Positions 35,325 through 46,679 of a stretch of DNA of 64,000 bases are shown here, in pieces. The notes under the pieces are model-generated. The model saw only the letters and a list, made by a program, of their open reading frames with translations. It ran no database searches and was not told the origin of the DNA. The DNA is from Ananas comosus (taxonomy: Eukaryota > Streptophyta > Magnoliopsida > Poales > Bromeliaceae), in NCBI RefSeq assembly GCF_001540865.1, contig NC_033641.1, positions 3,129,666 to 3,193,665 on the forward strand, written 5' to 3'. Position 1 is the stretch's first letter. Each line of letters begins with the position of its first letter. The translations under genes were made by a program, and so were the position numbers.

Positions 35325-37371
35325 TTGCCTCTTATTTGACTAAGCAATTATATACATTTGCCATTTATGTCTAAACATAATAGCTCCACTAGTCATATAG
35401 TGTCTCATATGATACTACCATTCATCTTTAACATGCATATACATATATATACTTGAACAAGAGAAGGTTAATATTTTCAATGCAATTTTATATGCTTTAT
35501 CATGCATATTATAGTCACAAGTTCTCTACTACATAGAGAAAATATCCTTTCATATATAACATGTGTATGCCATGTATCCAAAAGTTTTGTGATGTCAAGA
35601 ATAGCATGAAAAATCATTTATTAAGTTCTATAGCAAGATAGGAGACATAGGAAGAGTTCACTCATTTCGGTGAGGTCAAACCCACCGTATAACTTTCGAA
35701 ACCTTGTTCGATCTTCTGATGAAGTTGCCTCCTAAACTTTTTATGCCTTAATAAAAATTCCTAAAGGGGTTACAAACTTCTAAAAAGCTTACTACGAAAT
35801 TCACAAAAAATCAAATAGAAATTAGATAAAAATTCTCTTAATTCAAGAAAAACTTGTGCAAAGTCCAAATTAATGCAATGGAGCTTTAAAACCAACCAAC
35901 AAGAGTGTTCTACACTTATCAATTCCATTTCAAAAGCTCACAAAAGGAAAACTCCAAAAATAAATCTTAGTTTGTACAAAACTAGATTTTACTACCAAAC
36001 GTTCTTGCAAAACTCACAATTAGGGAGAGCAAAAAGATCACTAACCTCAACAAGCTCTAAACCAAGCTACAAGATGCTAGGGTTGAAGTCCAATCCTTAA
36101 ATAGGGTTCTTCTTTCAATTCCAAGCTTCCTCTAAGGTCCTAGATGCAAGCATCCATGGTGGAGATGAAGAGAAGAAGAAAAATCCAAGGATTAGAGAGG
36201 TGTTAGAGAAGAAATGTAAGAGAGAAGAGAAGAAAACTCACCTCTTCTCCTTTTCTAACCTCAGTAAGCAAAAGAGAGAATGAGAGGACGAGGGGCATGT
36301 TATACGAGTTTTCCTTTTTCATTTTTTTCTTTTTCGTTTTTGCCTATGTAAACGGAAACGAAACCCGTTATGAGTTTTTCTTTTTCGTTTTTGCTCTAGA
36401 GGCATGTGATTGTGGTCGGTTGTAACCGGAAGAACATTGTATTCCCTTTTCGTTTCATAGTGAAGCTCTCTCCTCCCCTGCAAAGGGTTTTCCACGTAAA
36501 TATGTGTCTCTTTATTTTCTGCTTGTGGTTTGATTGTTTTTTGTGTTCGTCATTTCGTTTCCGTTTGTGCGTTTGTCGTAACAGTAACAATATCCCCAAA
36601 GCCTTTCCAAATCTCAGAAATTACATTCAACACAAAAACAGCCTCTGCAGCATTGAGTACCTTCACACGTATTGGAGTACCGGTACTCGGTAGTTTCGGT
36701 ACCAGGGGTCCAGTTCCGCAAAATCCGAACGTTGGAAATTCTGGTTTCTACTACGTTCTGGTACCCGCTCGATGCAGTAGCGGTACTCGCAAGGTTTTAA
36801 GTGCCTGTCAGCATGGGCCGTATCTACCGTGCCGTACTGTGTCAACAAAATACCGGTACGATACAGACCCCATGCTGATGGCACAGCTCAAAACCCTCTA
36901 TTCTTTAAATTAATAAGTAATTTCCTCAATAAAGTTCAAAAGATATGATAAAAAGACATAAGAAATAGTTAGAATATTTTGTTGCTACAGAAAATAAATA
37001 TTTCATGCTAGTATGTGTCGGCACACAAGAATATTTTTGACCAGCACGCATCGACATGGCTTGGCACGCACCGTGCCGTATCGTGCCGGCAAGTTTCCGG
37101 CACGGTCCAGTGCCACGGCACTTAATTCTTGGGTACTCAGCTTAGTACTGGTACGCACAACCTGGTTCCGCAAAATCCGAGAGCAGCTAAATTCTGCGCT
37201 CTACATGAGTTCTGATACCTCAAGCTAGTACCGGTACTCAACACCAAAATTATAATTTGCAGATTTTGATGTCAAAAACCTGTTCTTGCGCTTATTTAGC
37301 TCTGGAAACAGGTTGACACATTCCAAACAACCATCAAAACTTTCAGAATAGCTCAAAACGCTAGTCTTACA
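35325..37371 (-). mobile_element. Family A LTR fragment in minus orientation
   Basis: Runs from about 35325 (matching 41230 onward in the copy at 39836) through GAGGTCAAACCCACCG at 35670 and two GTACCGGTAC-like clusters (36670-36860, 37140-37240) to the end GCTAGTCTTACA at 37371. The left, U5 side is missing. 36300-36600 is TTTTCGTTTTTG-rich low-complexity sequence. A single N lies just beyond at 37464. Confidence 0.65.
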
Positions 37372-38734
37372 TTGTAACCTTGATATTTGTTAAAGTTTTA
37401 TGTGCTACAAATATCATCGTAATCGGAGACCACTATCATCAATCGCACATCCCTTCATCCAAGNTTTTGTAGAAAAGAAAACAAAAAAGGAGATAGAAGG
37501 CGTGAATTCTTATTTCTTATCATATTTTGTAAATCTTTGACACCTCTTGATAGAAATGAAAAGAATATTATTGTATCCTTATTATGAGCCCTTTTTGCTT
37601 GTTGGTTCTGCTTTTCGAGAAAAATAATGAAAATAGAAAAAAGAATAAGAAGAAAAGGGGGAAGAAAAATAAAGGAGATTATATTACGAGAATAGATATG
37701 ATTTTATTTGCAAAATAAAAAAAAAAATAGAATGAACTTATTAAAAAATAATAAGTAAATTAGTGTAAAATGACTATTTAGATAAAAATGATCTTTTTAC
37801 GTTAAAAATTTTACGGATCGTGTTTTTACAAAAAATAGGTCATTTTTTGGATTTTACAGATTCGATTCGAATTTTTAATAAACTGACTAAAGTACTCTTT
37901 ATCCTATCTTTCTCTCTCTTTTTTCTTTTACCCTCTCCCTCTCGTTCATTTTTCTCCTTTCGATTCGTCTTCTTATCTTGCCCACATTTCTGTCGATGAT
38001 GGCTCGAATATGGCACATATCGCCGAAGTGAGGCTGCAACAAAGCGCGTGATCATGGACAGCAATAGGCGCAAAAATACCGTAGGATTTAAAGATGATGG
38101 GAAAGGAGAGAGCGTACCGCACGATTTAAAAATTTAAGGACAATGAGGCGTAATGGCGAAAAAGGCACAGATAGAGGGTGGAAGAAAAAGAAGAAGAAAA
38201 ATAAAAAGAAAAAATAATACATTTTTCAAAGAAAAAATAAAAAAATAATTTTTTTTTCTCTTATGAAGGCTAGTCAAAGTTATACTATTTGAGCTTAAAT
38301 TGCACAATTTTAAACTTTTTGAGATTAAATTGTATTACATAAAATAAAAATTATACAGTTTAGTACTTGAGTTGAACTATTTGAAAGTTGCAACTTAATT
38401 TTAAATAATTGAGACATGCAGAAATGCATAGCCGGAAAAAAAAAATGATCGAAATATGCAAAAAATATTCAAAAGAAAAACATTTTCACTCCGTTTCTCC
38501 TCTTTCACTCCTTTTTGGCTTTATCCCAATCTCAAATGAATTTGCGTCGCACTCCAACCCGAGCCCGAAGAAATCTAAAAAAAAAAAATAATAGAAGAAG
38601 AAGAAAAAAAACAAAGAAAAACAAAGCGACGTCATTCGGCTGCATCAAGCGGACGGTTGTTCGGACACGCGTAAGCTGTTTTCCATTGCAGTCTGGTATG
38701 TCATCTGTAATCGTTCTTCCCACTTCGACGCGAA
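37372..38734. other. Gene-free AT-rich stretch
   Basis: A/T-rich with several A runs and a CT-rich tract (37905-37950). Short open frames have low-complexity Lys/Arg or Phe/Leu composition. I recognise no gene, RNA or element end here. 38100-38700 may be flank or outer sequence of the MULE-like end that follows. Confidence 0.5.
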
Positions 38735-39470
38735 CTTTTTTCGAAAATAACCCTCTGAAATTTTGTAATTGGCAAAATAACCCTGTGAAACTTTTATTTG
38801 TGAAACTAACCCTCCTCTCGCCACCTCAGCCGCCACCTCAGCATTTCTCACAAAGACGGTGACTCGTTCATCGTCTTTACTCAAATCTTGAAGACGGTAA
38901 ATGGTTCACCGTCTTCTCTAGGCGTGGACCTTTCACCGCCTTCTCAGCAATTCGACGAGAAGACGGTGACTCGTTTACCGCCTTAACGAAGGCGGTGAAT
39001 CGTCTACCGCCTTATCTAGGCGTACACCATTCGCCGCCTTCTCAGTGTTGCCCCCGCCCAAATAAGACGGTGACTCGTTCACCGTCTTTACTAATCTTGA
39101 AGACGGTAAGTAGTTCACCGTCTTCTCTAGGCGTGGAACCTCCACCGCCTTCTCAGCAATTCTCCGCGTATCACCGCCTTCTCAGCAATTCGCCGCGGAG
39201 AAGACGGTGACTCGTTTACCGCCTTAAGAAAGGCGGTAAATCGTTTATCGCCTTATCTACGCGTAAACCATTCACCACCTTCTCAGCAAATCCCCCTGAC
39301 AGCTGGGGGCATAGATAAGACGGTGAATCGTTCATCGTCTTATTTAAGACGGTAAATAGTTCACCATCTTTAGTGCAAACACAACGCAGTCCAGGACTTA
39401 GCCCTTTTAGCCCTTTTTTCCTCCGGTTCTTTGTATTTGCACTAAAGACGGTGAACCATTCACCGTCTTT
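38735..39470 (+). mobile_element. MULE-like terminal repeat with eleven palindromic subterminal units
   Basis: An outer AT-rich part (AAAATAACCCTCTGAAATTTTGTAATTGGCAAAATAACCC) resembles MULE ends. From 38853 it is followed by about eleven imperfect palindromes of roughly 27 bases, form AAGACGGTGAANNNTTCACCGTCTT, often joined by AGGCGTGGACC spacers. The arrangement matches the 6054-6463 terminal repeat, whose core is ACACGGTGAA. No inverted partner is visible in the window; it may be beyond the gap at 50785 or deleted. A PMD gene's 3' end begins about 250 bases inside. Confidence 0.65.
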
Positions 39471-39715
39471 AGTGCAAATAGCTGCAGATGTTGTTTTAAG
39501 CTTGATTTTAAAGAAAATTTCAACAAGTTTGACGCAAGTTTTTTCACGATAACAAATTTTTCAACAAGAAACACAAGATCACGAGTGGAATAACAAGATA
39601 CAATCAACAAGATAAAAATATCAAAAAAAACCTTGAGAAATATATAAATATGCACTAAATTAAGTATTATATAATATTATACAAAGTCTAAGTTATCTAA
39701 ATCAAAAATATACAA

Positions 39716-39835
39716 TCAGCCTCTCGATCGTCCTCTCCCTCGACGTCCTCGGCCACGTCCTCGTGCACGGCCACGTCCACGTCTACGGCCACCCTCTACA
39801 ACGAGATCAGCAATAGGTATGTCATCAATTGTCTC
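39716..39835 (-). pseudogene. PMD gene, C-terminal part (3' side of split)
   Basis: On the minus strand this continues the frame that ends at 49478 on the far side of the inserted LTR. It reads TIDDIPIADLVVEGG and then an Arg/Gly tail, ending in TGA at 39716-39718. The five bases GTCTC at 39831-39835 are the insertion duplication and encode the same Glu-Thr on both sides, which proves the two parts were one frame. RG-rich tails are common in plant PMD (MAIL1-type) proteins. Confidence 0.7.
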
Positions 39836-42235
39836 TGTCATGCCCCGGGACCGGCGGAGGCCCTCCCAGTAGCGTGCCCAGACCCGCCATTGACACACAT
39901 ATAAGGCGTCTAGAATAAAAGCGGAAGTAAAAGCAAGTAATAGAACAACTAGAAGAAGTGAAATAACTAGCAACTAATGATATCAGAGCGAGTAAAGTTC
40001 TAACATCTACACCAAAGTAAAGAAGTAAAGCTAGTCAAAAAAAAGAGAAACCATAAGTAGTACAATATCAGTCTCTAGTACAAAAAATGGTGGTCTCTAC
40101 ACACTGGCAAAACCCTCAACCTCTTGGTAGAAAGTAAATATCGAGAGGTAGGCTACCTAGCAACTCGTCCTCGAAGGAAGCTAGCTCGAAACAACTCCCT
40201 TCCCGCGATTCCTGGCCTCACCCTGCGTGGAAGGCTCTGAAAAACATCGAGAAAAAGAGGGCGTGAGAACTATAATTTATAGTTCCCAGTGGGCAATTAC
40301 TGACCTCAGCTCATCGCACCACTAGGCCCCAAAAGAAAAGGAGTAAGTATAATAAACAACAATAAGGATAACAGTAACAACAGTAAGAAAGCATAATTGA
40401 AGTGCTAACCTATATGTCTCAAGTAAGCATGTTGCGATGGTGATGTACATCTACGCTATCATAAGATAATATGTCCAATGCATACCAATATGTCTCAACA
40501 TAATAAACAAGTAAACCTCACGATGCAATATGTCAATGCATAAGGGTAAACACTATCCAAACGACCGAGTATACTACTATGCGATAATGAAACCGGCAAG
40601 TATACTAAATGTACCAATGCTAAATCATGAGCATGTCCAAGCAATCCAACTACTAATCCTATCTAGTAGTGATTGTCCATATACAACACCGTGTCGATTT
40701 CCATTTCCAATTTAAGGACCTACTCAAGGTAGTCCAGCTTGTGCCGCCTAAGTGTCTGTGGTAGCCCAACATCCCTACTCTTGGAATGTGTCTGTCCCAC
40801 TCGACCCCGTAGGCTTCTCAATACCGCACGAGCGAACATAAGTCGCGTAGGCTAACTCCGGAGTGCCGGCTTGTAGGGAGCGACCCTCACAAGCATGTGC
40901 GAATGAGCACAAATGGCAAGCAAGCATAGTCCAAGTCTCAAATATCCAATCCTCATGTCTCTAACATGGTATGGTCACTAGCATCCCGAAGATCTAGTTT
41001 AAGTCACAATGTGAAGTTTCAACATTTGCTACGCCTAGTGCCCCTTGATGACACTTAGGCAATTTGATGTTCAACATGTATTCCAAATCCCTCAATGGCC
41101 CTATCCACTAGGTTCTCACATGTCCCGAGCTCAATGCCGCTTGATGACATTAGCTCTCTAGTTCACATACCTTCTAAATGGCAATCTTGTCATCTTTCAT
41201 GTCACAAGTAAACTCAAGTTTAAATGCATGAATCCGAACTCATTTATACTATAGAAGCATGAAACCAAGTCTCATAAAGAATGCTAAATGCAACCAAAGA
41301 TCTCCCAAGCAACTCTCTACTACATAGAGGTCCAAAATTTCATCATATATAACATATGCATTTTAAGCATTCTAAAAATCATAATAAATACATTTAGTAT
41401 GAACATGCATGCTTTTTCAATTTACGGAACATATATAACCATATATGAGAATTTCTCATATGTAGGCTAGGTCAAACCCACCGAACCGTCGCGTAGGGTC
41501 TCGATTCGCCGAACAAAGTTGTCCCCGAGTCTCAAAATACCCTAAAAGTATTGAGCGACAAGATACACGGGCATTACGATCAACTATAAGATCAAACTTT
41601 AACAAATTTAGCAAAAGGGCTAAAACTCACCCAATGTGTGAAAAATCTCTCTCAAGCTCCAAAAGAGAGCTAAATTCCTTCCAATCCAAGCCCAAGGAAG
41701 GCTCTAATCCAACCAATTTAGGTCCAAAAGCCCTAGATCAAAAATGCCCAAATGTAAGCCCTAAAACCTCATCTAGGGTTTCATCTCAAAGAAACCTCCA
41801 AAATTCAAATCTAGAGGAAAAGATCTAGTCACTTACCTCTAGGAAGCTTCAAACCAAGCTCAAAGTCCTCAATCTTCAAGGATCATCCCTCAACCAAGCA
41901 TAAACCCAAGCTCCAATGGTGGGAAAAGCCTCCAACACCCAAAAAGGAGCAAAAAGAGAGGCTGTAATCTCTCTAAATCTAAATAAAACCAAAGGAATCA
42001 AAGGGGAGAGTGTGGAGGGCTCCCTTACCTCTTCTCCTGCTGGTCACAAGCTCAGGAGAAGTCCCAAGGGCGTGGGGGATACATATAGAGAGCCACATTT
42101 GCGAAAAACCCCCTGCAGTTCAAACTGCTCAGATTTTGCCAAAGTGTACCGGTACACGGAAAAGTGTACCGGTACGCATCCTACGAAAATGCAAACCCGA
42201 GGCTCGGGTTCGAAATTCGCCACAAGTGTACCGGT

Positions 42236-42462
42236 TGTTGAAGCATAAAAAAAAAAGGAGAGAGGAATAAAAGAAAAAAAAAAGGGGAGAGAAAGAAATA
42301 AGAATAGAGATGGTTTATGAGATCATTCATGCACCAGGCGCATGGATAAAATTTAAATTTTGAAAATATCTCATGCACCGGATTGCGAAAAAAATAATAC
42401 GCACGGGTATATAAAATAGCATATTAGTCTATTCCCTTTTGTATATTTACAAAATGCCCCAC
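42236..42462 (+). repeat. 5' LTR remnant of the Tat-like element
   Basis: Direct repeat of 44036-44256, including AGCATAAAAAAAAAA, the CATGCACCAG/GCATGGATAAAATTTAAA block, TATATAAA and AAATGCCCCAC. Homology stops at about 42462, where the 3' side of the antisense PMD frame begins. Confidence 0.88.
42408..42415 (+). promoter_or_regulatory. TATA box in 5' LTR remnant
   Basis: TATATAAA about 170 bases into the LTR, conserved in the 3' LTR copy at 44204-44211. If this is the retroelement promoter, U3 is unusually short and nearly all of the 5.2-kb LTR would be R/U5. Confidence 0.5.
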
Positions 42463-43702
42463 GAATATGGTAAGGGACGCCACACAAAATGAGCACTCGA
42501 TCTGAGATGAATCCGTGCCCGCTTAGCATTAAAAGGAGAAGCCGCCGCATCCATAAAAAATATCATTTGAGGAGGGCTTCGTAAGCCAGCAATGTTTTTG
42601 ATGTTATCACTGATTGCTTTTCTAGAATAAGTCTGTTCAAAATGAAGACCGATCCACGCATATAGAAAATTAACAGGAAATTGAGGCCCAGGATGCGCAG
42701 GTCCTTCAGGGTGATCACTCATAAAAGATAAACCAGCATGGATCGCACAAAGAATGGCAGGGGCTAAAGCAACTTTCTCACCTAATGCCAGCTTAGAAGC
42801 CATAATAAACGTCTCCGGCCTGATGAAATGGTCTAATCCAGAAGGCATTACGAAGTTGCATAACCATAAAGAAATGAAGGCCGCTCGGGTCGCGTCTTCT
42901 GTATATGAGAGGGCGAGCTCTCTATTACTTATACTCCGAGACTTAGACTTAGTCAACTTCTTACAGCTTGTGTAAAAGAAATCTACCTATAAATCATACC
43001 GCACACGCTTGTTAGAAGATCGAGCCATGAGCCATTGATAAACATCAAAAAGCTCCCTAACACAACTGGGATAATTGTTCTTACTATAAAGTTCAGAATT
43101 TGGAGGGATATATTCGTCGTACATAACGGAAGCCCACCGAGTTCTCTAATTTTCCATAAAGAAATCCCAACTTCACCAAATGGAAGATGAAAAGTATTTG
43201 TCTCCGAACACCACAGCTCTACCAACGCCTTGATGATATTCATATTCTTATTGTATCTCCCTCGTGAAGCTACGATACCCTCTAAAATGCCAGCACGACG
43301 TAACTGTGTGGTGTAATGAGAGATGATATGATTTCCCCATTCAATTAAACCCTCTACCTCAATGCTATCCCCTAAAATCCTACTCATCCCACACCATCCA
43401 GGATGATTATTAAGTATTTTATACCCGAGAGATTGTAACGTGTCTCTTTCTCTCGGAGGACCTAATGGGGGCAATAATATAACATCACCGTCACCATCGG
43501 GAGCATAATAGTCAACCCCAAAACGACCCAACAACTGTTTCTGTTTAAATATCGCCCATTCTTTTAACATAGGCGTCTCATAAGGAATTGCGGGTTCAGC
43601 AGAACGTCCAAATATCGGAGATGAACGTGTTAAAGAAAGCCCTCTAAATACGCCTAAAGTTTCATCATCGGGATGAATTAATGGCTCGCTCGTTTTCCCC
43701 AT
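42447..43702 (-). pseudogene. Antisense PMD (plant mobile domain, aminotransferase-like) reading frame inside the Tat-like element
   Basis: Begins at ATG 43702 on the minus strand, antisense to the retroelement. The first 190 residues include DGDVILLPPLGPPRERDT, then YNKNMNIIKALVELW and HLPFGEVGISLWKIRELGG, which fit plant PMD proteins. A one-base loss near 43118-43122 shifts the frame; the shifted reading continues the family pattern (NSELYSKNNYPS, then ELFDVYQWL). A TAG near 42980 stands where the family has Trp. The frame resumes with LTKSKSRSIS, RAAFISLWLC and RPETFIMASKLALGEKVALAP. Its stop at 42447 lies in the 5' LTR remnant, so a deletion cut off the C-terminus. The role of PMD proteins in retroelements is unknown. 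Confidence 0.82.
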
Positions 43703-44018
43703 GATCTAGAAAAAGGATTACAATATGAAACATATGAGTAAAATCTACGATCTAAAATAAGATGTTTTGAAATCAGAGATATCATGATCAATCTATTCAT
43801 GGGTCAAATACATCTCGTACAGATCTCAAACATGCATACATATATGTATATATATAACATCAAAAGAGATCAAATCGTATAAAATATATATATTATATTA
43901 TATATATATAAATACCTCCGATCTTTAGTATGATCAAACCTTAGATGGCGCCTTCATATGAAGGTCGTGATGTAAAAGGAGATCGGCACCTTTTTTCACC
44001 TTGTTTAAATCCAAGCTT
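43703..44018. other. Upstream of the antisense PMD frame
   Basis: AT-rich, with TATATA runs at 43830-43910, lying between the PMD start codon and the polypurine tract. It could hold the antisense frame's own promoter. Nothing else seen. Confidence 0.4.
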
Positions 44019-44035
44019 GAAAAGGTGGGGGGCAT
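44019..44035 (+). other. Polypurine tract before 3' LTR
   Basis: GAAAAGGTGGGGGGCAT immediately precedes the LTR start TGTCTGAAGC. The purine run is the plus-strand priming site expected there and sets the element's orientation as plus. Confidence 0.7.
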
Positions 44036-44203
44036 TGTCTGAAGCATAAAAAAAAAAGAGAGAGAATAAAAGGAAAAAAAAAAGGGAGAGAAAGAATAAA
44101 ATAGAGTATGGTTTATGAGACATCCATGCACCAGTGTGCATGGATAAAATTTAAATTTGAAAATAATCTCATGCACCGGATGCGGAAAAAATAATACGAC
44201 GGG

Positions 44204-44211
44204 TATATAAA
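44204..44211 (+). promoter_or_regulatory. TATA box in 3' LTR
   Basis: TATATAAA, same position as in the 5' LTR remnant. Transcription from it would run rightward into the long remaining LTR. Confidence 0.5.
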
Positions 44212-44706
44212 ATAGCTATTAGTCTATTCCCTTTTTATATTTACAAAAATGCCCCACCTTAATCATATAATATTGATTAAGGTACATATGATCACAAGGA
44301 AAGCGACTAATTCGCAATATTCCCCAATCACATCTTAACCACCCAATATCTCCACGATTCCAATCATAACCATTCCATACCACACATCCCATCGCATGCC
44401 GCCAAAATATCCCACAATCTCCTCTCAACTACCCACATCCCACGATCCCATTCGAGTATCAAAAACCCGCATTCCACTCACAATCCAACGAAACCCCTAA
44501 CCGCCTCACCGAATACGCATCCACTCCACGTTTCCGCTCAAATCGCCTCGCGAACTCTCCTCAAGCGGTGACGAACACCCATACATACCGTGAAGAAAAA
44601 TCGCAAGGAGGAGAGCTTTTGGAATTTCAAAAAAAATAATCTAGTCAAAAAAAAAAAAAAAGGGAAGATCTACTCAATTCTGTGAAAGAAGATAAAAGAA
44701 AAGGTA

Positions 44707-44745
<39 letters not shown>

Positions 44746-45116
44746 AAAAAAAAAAAAAGAGAGAAGAAAACTAAAGCTCTCTCTCTCGGCTAAAAAAAAA
44801 AAAAAAAAAAAAGAAGAGAAAGAGAATAAAAAAAAAAGAGAATCTCAGATCTCTTTTCTCTCTCTCTCTCTCTCTCTCAAGCGCCCACCGAGGCTTCCTC
44901 CGCCGAGCCCCCGCCCTCGACGACATCGCCCTCGCCGCCTCCTCGATATTTCCGTGCGCTCAAGTTCCTTGAGCTCTCCGCGCCGAGGCGCTCCACCGAC
45001 TCCTCTGCCGATCGAGCCGCGACGCGCTCCTCGCGCCTCCGCCGAAGCTCCGCCGAGCACCCACCGAGCTCCATCGAGCTCAGCATGGAGTCGGCCGAGC
45101 CCTTCCGCCGTGTCTC

Positions 45117-45580
45117 CGCCCCGCCACCGCTGCCGTCTTCGACCCAAAGCCGCGCCACCCGCGGCCGATCTGCCTGAAGCCGCCACCGCTGCCGTCTTCG
45201 ACCCGAAGCCGCGCCACCCGCGGCCGATCTGCCTGAAGCCGCCACCGCTGCCGTCCTTGACTCGAAGCCGCGCCATCCGCGGCCGATTTGCCTGAAGCCG
45301 CCACCGCTGCCGTCTTCGACTCGAAGCCGCGCCATCCGCGGCCGATCTGCCTGAAGCCGCCACCGCTGCCGTCCTCAACCCGAAGCCGCGCCACCCGCGG
45401 CCGACCTGCCTGAAGCCGCCACCGCTGCCGTCTTCGACTCGAAGCCGCGCCATCCGCGGCCGATCTGCCTGAAGTCGCGCCACCCGCGGCCGATACTTTC
45501 GAAGCCGCGCCACCCGCGGCCGACCTGCCTGAAGCCGCCACCGCTGCCGCCTTCGACTCGAAGCCGCGCCACCCGCGGCC
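45117..45580 (+). repeat. 60-bp tandem repeat, about seven copies
   Basis: The unit GCCACCGCTGCCGTCTTCGA + CTCGAAGCCGCGCCACCCGC + GGCCGATCTGCCTGAA (period about 60) starts near 45117 and is regular to about 45475. Shorter copies then run to about 45580. Because 60 is divisible by three, all frames stay open and give 20-residue repeats on both strands. I regard these as repeat by-products. Confidence 0.88.
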
Positions 45581-45974
45581 GATCTGCTCCATCACCCGCC
45601 GCGTCATCCCTCTCCAACCGAGGCCGAGCTGCACCACCTTCGAGCCCGAGGCCGTCCATGCTGCGGCTGAGCCGCACCGGCCGTCCAGCTCGCTCCAAGG
45701 CCCCCTTGTCTGCTCCGAAGCCGAGTCGCACCGCCGTCGAGCTCGCTCCAAGGCCTCCCCCATCCACGCTGAGACCGAACCGCACCGCTGTCGAGCCCGA
45801 GGTCGCCCTACTCCTTGTCAGGCTCCTTTCATGATTCATAATCTCCGCTCACCAAGTGTTCGCTCAATGTTCACAATGAACCACGGAGTTAATCCAGGCT
45901 GCTTCAAGGTGTTTAATGCGCGAGCAGTAAATGCGCCGACGATTGGTGCCTACCAATTGTTTGACGAAATGCCC

Positions 45975-46300
45975 GCCAACTGTTCGACGGCGATCCTGAG
46001 AGAGAGAGCGGTGCTCTCCTCTCAAACGGATTCCGCCCGCCACATGCTTGATGTGCCCGGAGTCCGCCCACCAGCTGTTCGACGGCGATCCTGAGAGAGA
46101 GAGCGGTGCTCTCCTCTCAAACGGATTCCGCCCGCCAAATGCTTGATGTGCCCGGAGTCCGCCCACCAACTGTTCGACGGCGATCCTGAGAGAGAGAGCG
46201 GTGCTCTCCTCTCAAACGGATTCCGCCCGCCAAGTGCTCGATGTGCCCGGAGTCCGCCCACCAACCGCTCGACGGTGAATCTGAGAGAGAGAGCGGTGCT
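45975..46300 (+). repeat. About 96-bp tandem repeat, 3-4 copies
   Basis: The unit TGTTCGACGGCGATCCTGAG + AGAGAGAGCGGTGCTCTCCT + CTCAAACGGATTCCGCCCGC + CAnnTGCTnGATGTGCCCGGAGTCCGCCCACCA starts at about 45979, 46076, 46170 and in part at 46265. It contains the near-palindrome AGAGCGGTGCTCTC. Confidence 0.85.
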
Positions 46301-46679
46301 CTCCTCTCAAACAACGGCAAATTTGAGAGAAAGAGAGAAAGATAGTACTTCTCTAATCATGATTATGAAAGAGAGAGTGAGCTTTGTAAAAAAAAAAATA
46401 GGGAGGCAAAGGAGGGATCTTCCCACCTTAGTTGTCCCCAAGATGTAAAAAAATGATGATGAATGATGAATGATGCATCTCTTTTTTAGAGACAGAGAAA
46501 ATATATTCTCTTAATTCTCTTTCAGTAGAGAAATAAAAGAAAATTAATTAGGTTTCTGATTAATATTCTTTTGATAATCAAACTGTTCAATTTGATTGAA
46601 TTAGATCAAATTGGTTGGAAATCGTATACGATTGGGGAATTGACAAACTTGGATGAACTTGATACCGAAATATTTTGAT

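Noticed and set aside
38853..39470. Regular palindromic repeats with spacers, resembling a CRISPR array
   Set aside because: Plant nuclear DNA, imperfect units, related spacers and an adjacent MULE-type end; a subterminal repeat array explains it.
44845..45839. Frames of 150-227 codons on the minus strand
   Set aside because: Produced by the 60-bp tandem repeat, whose period is divisible by three; several frames are open at once.
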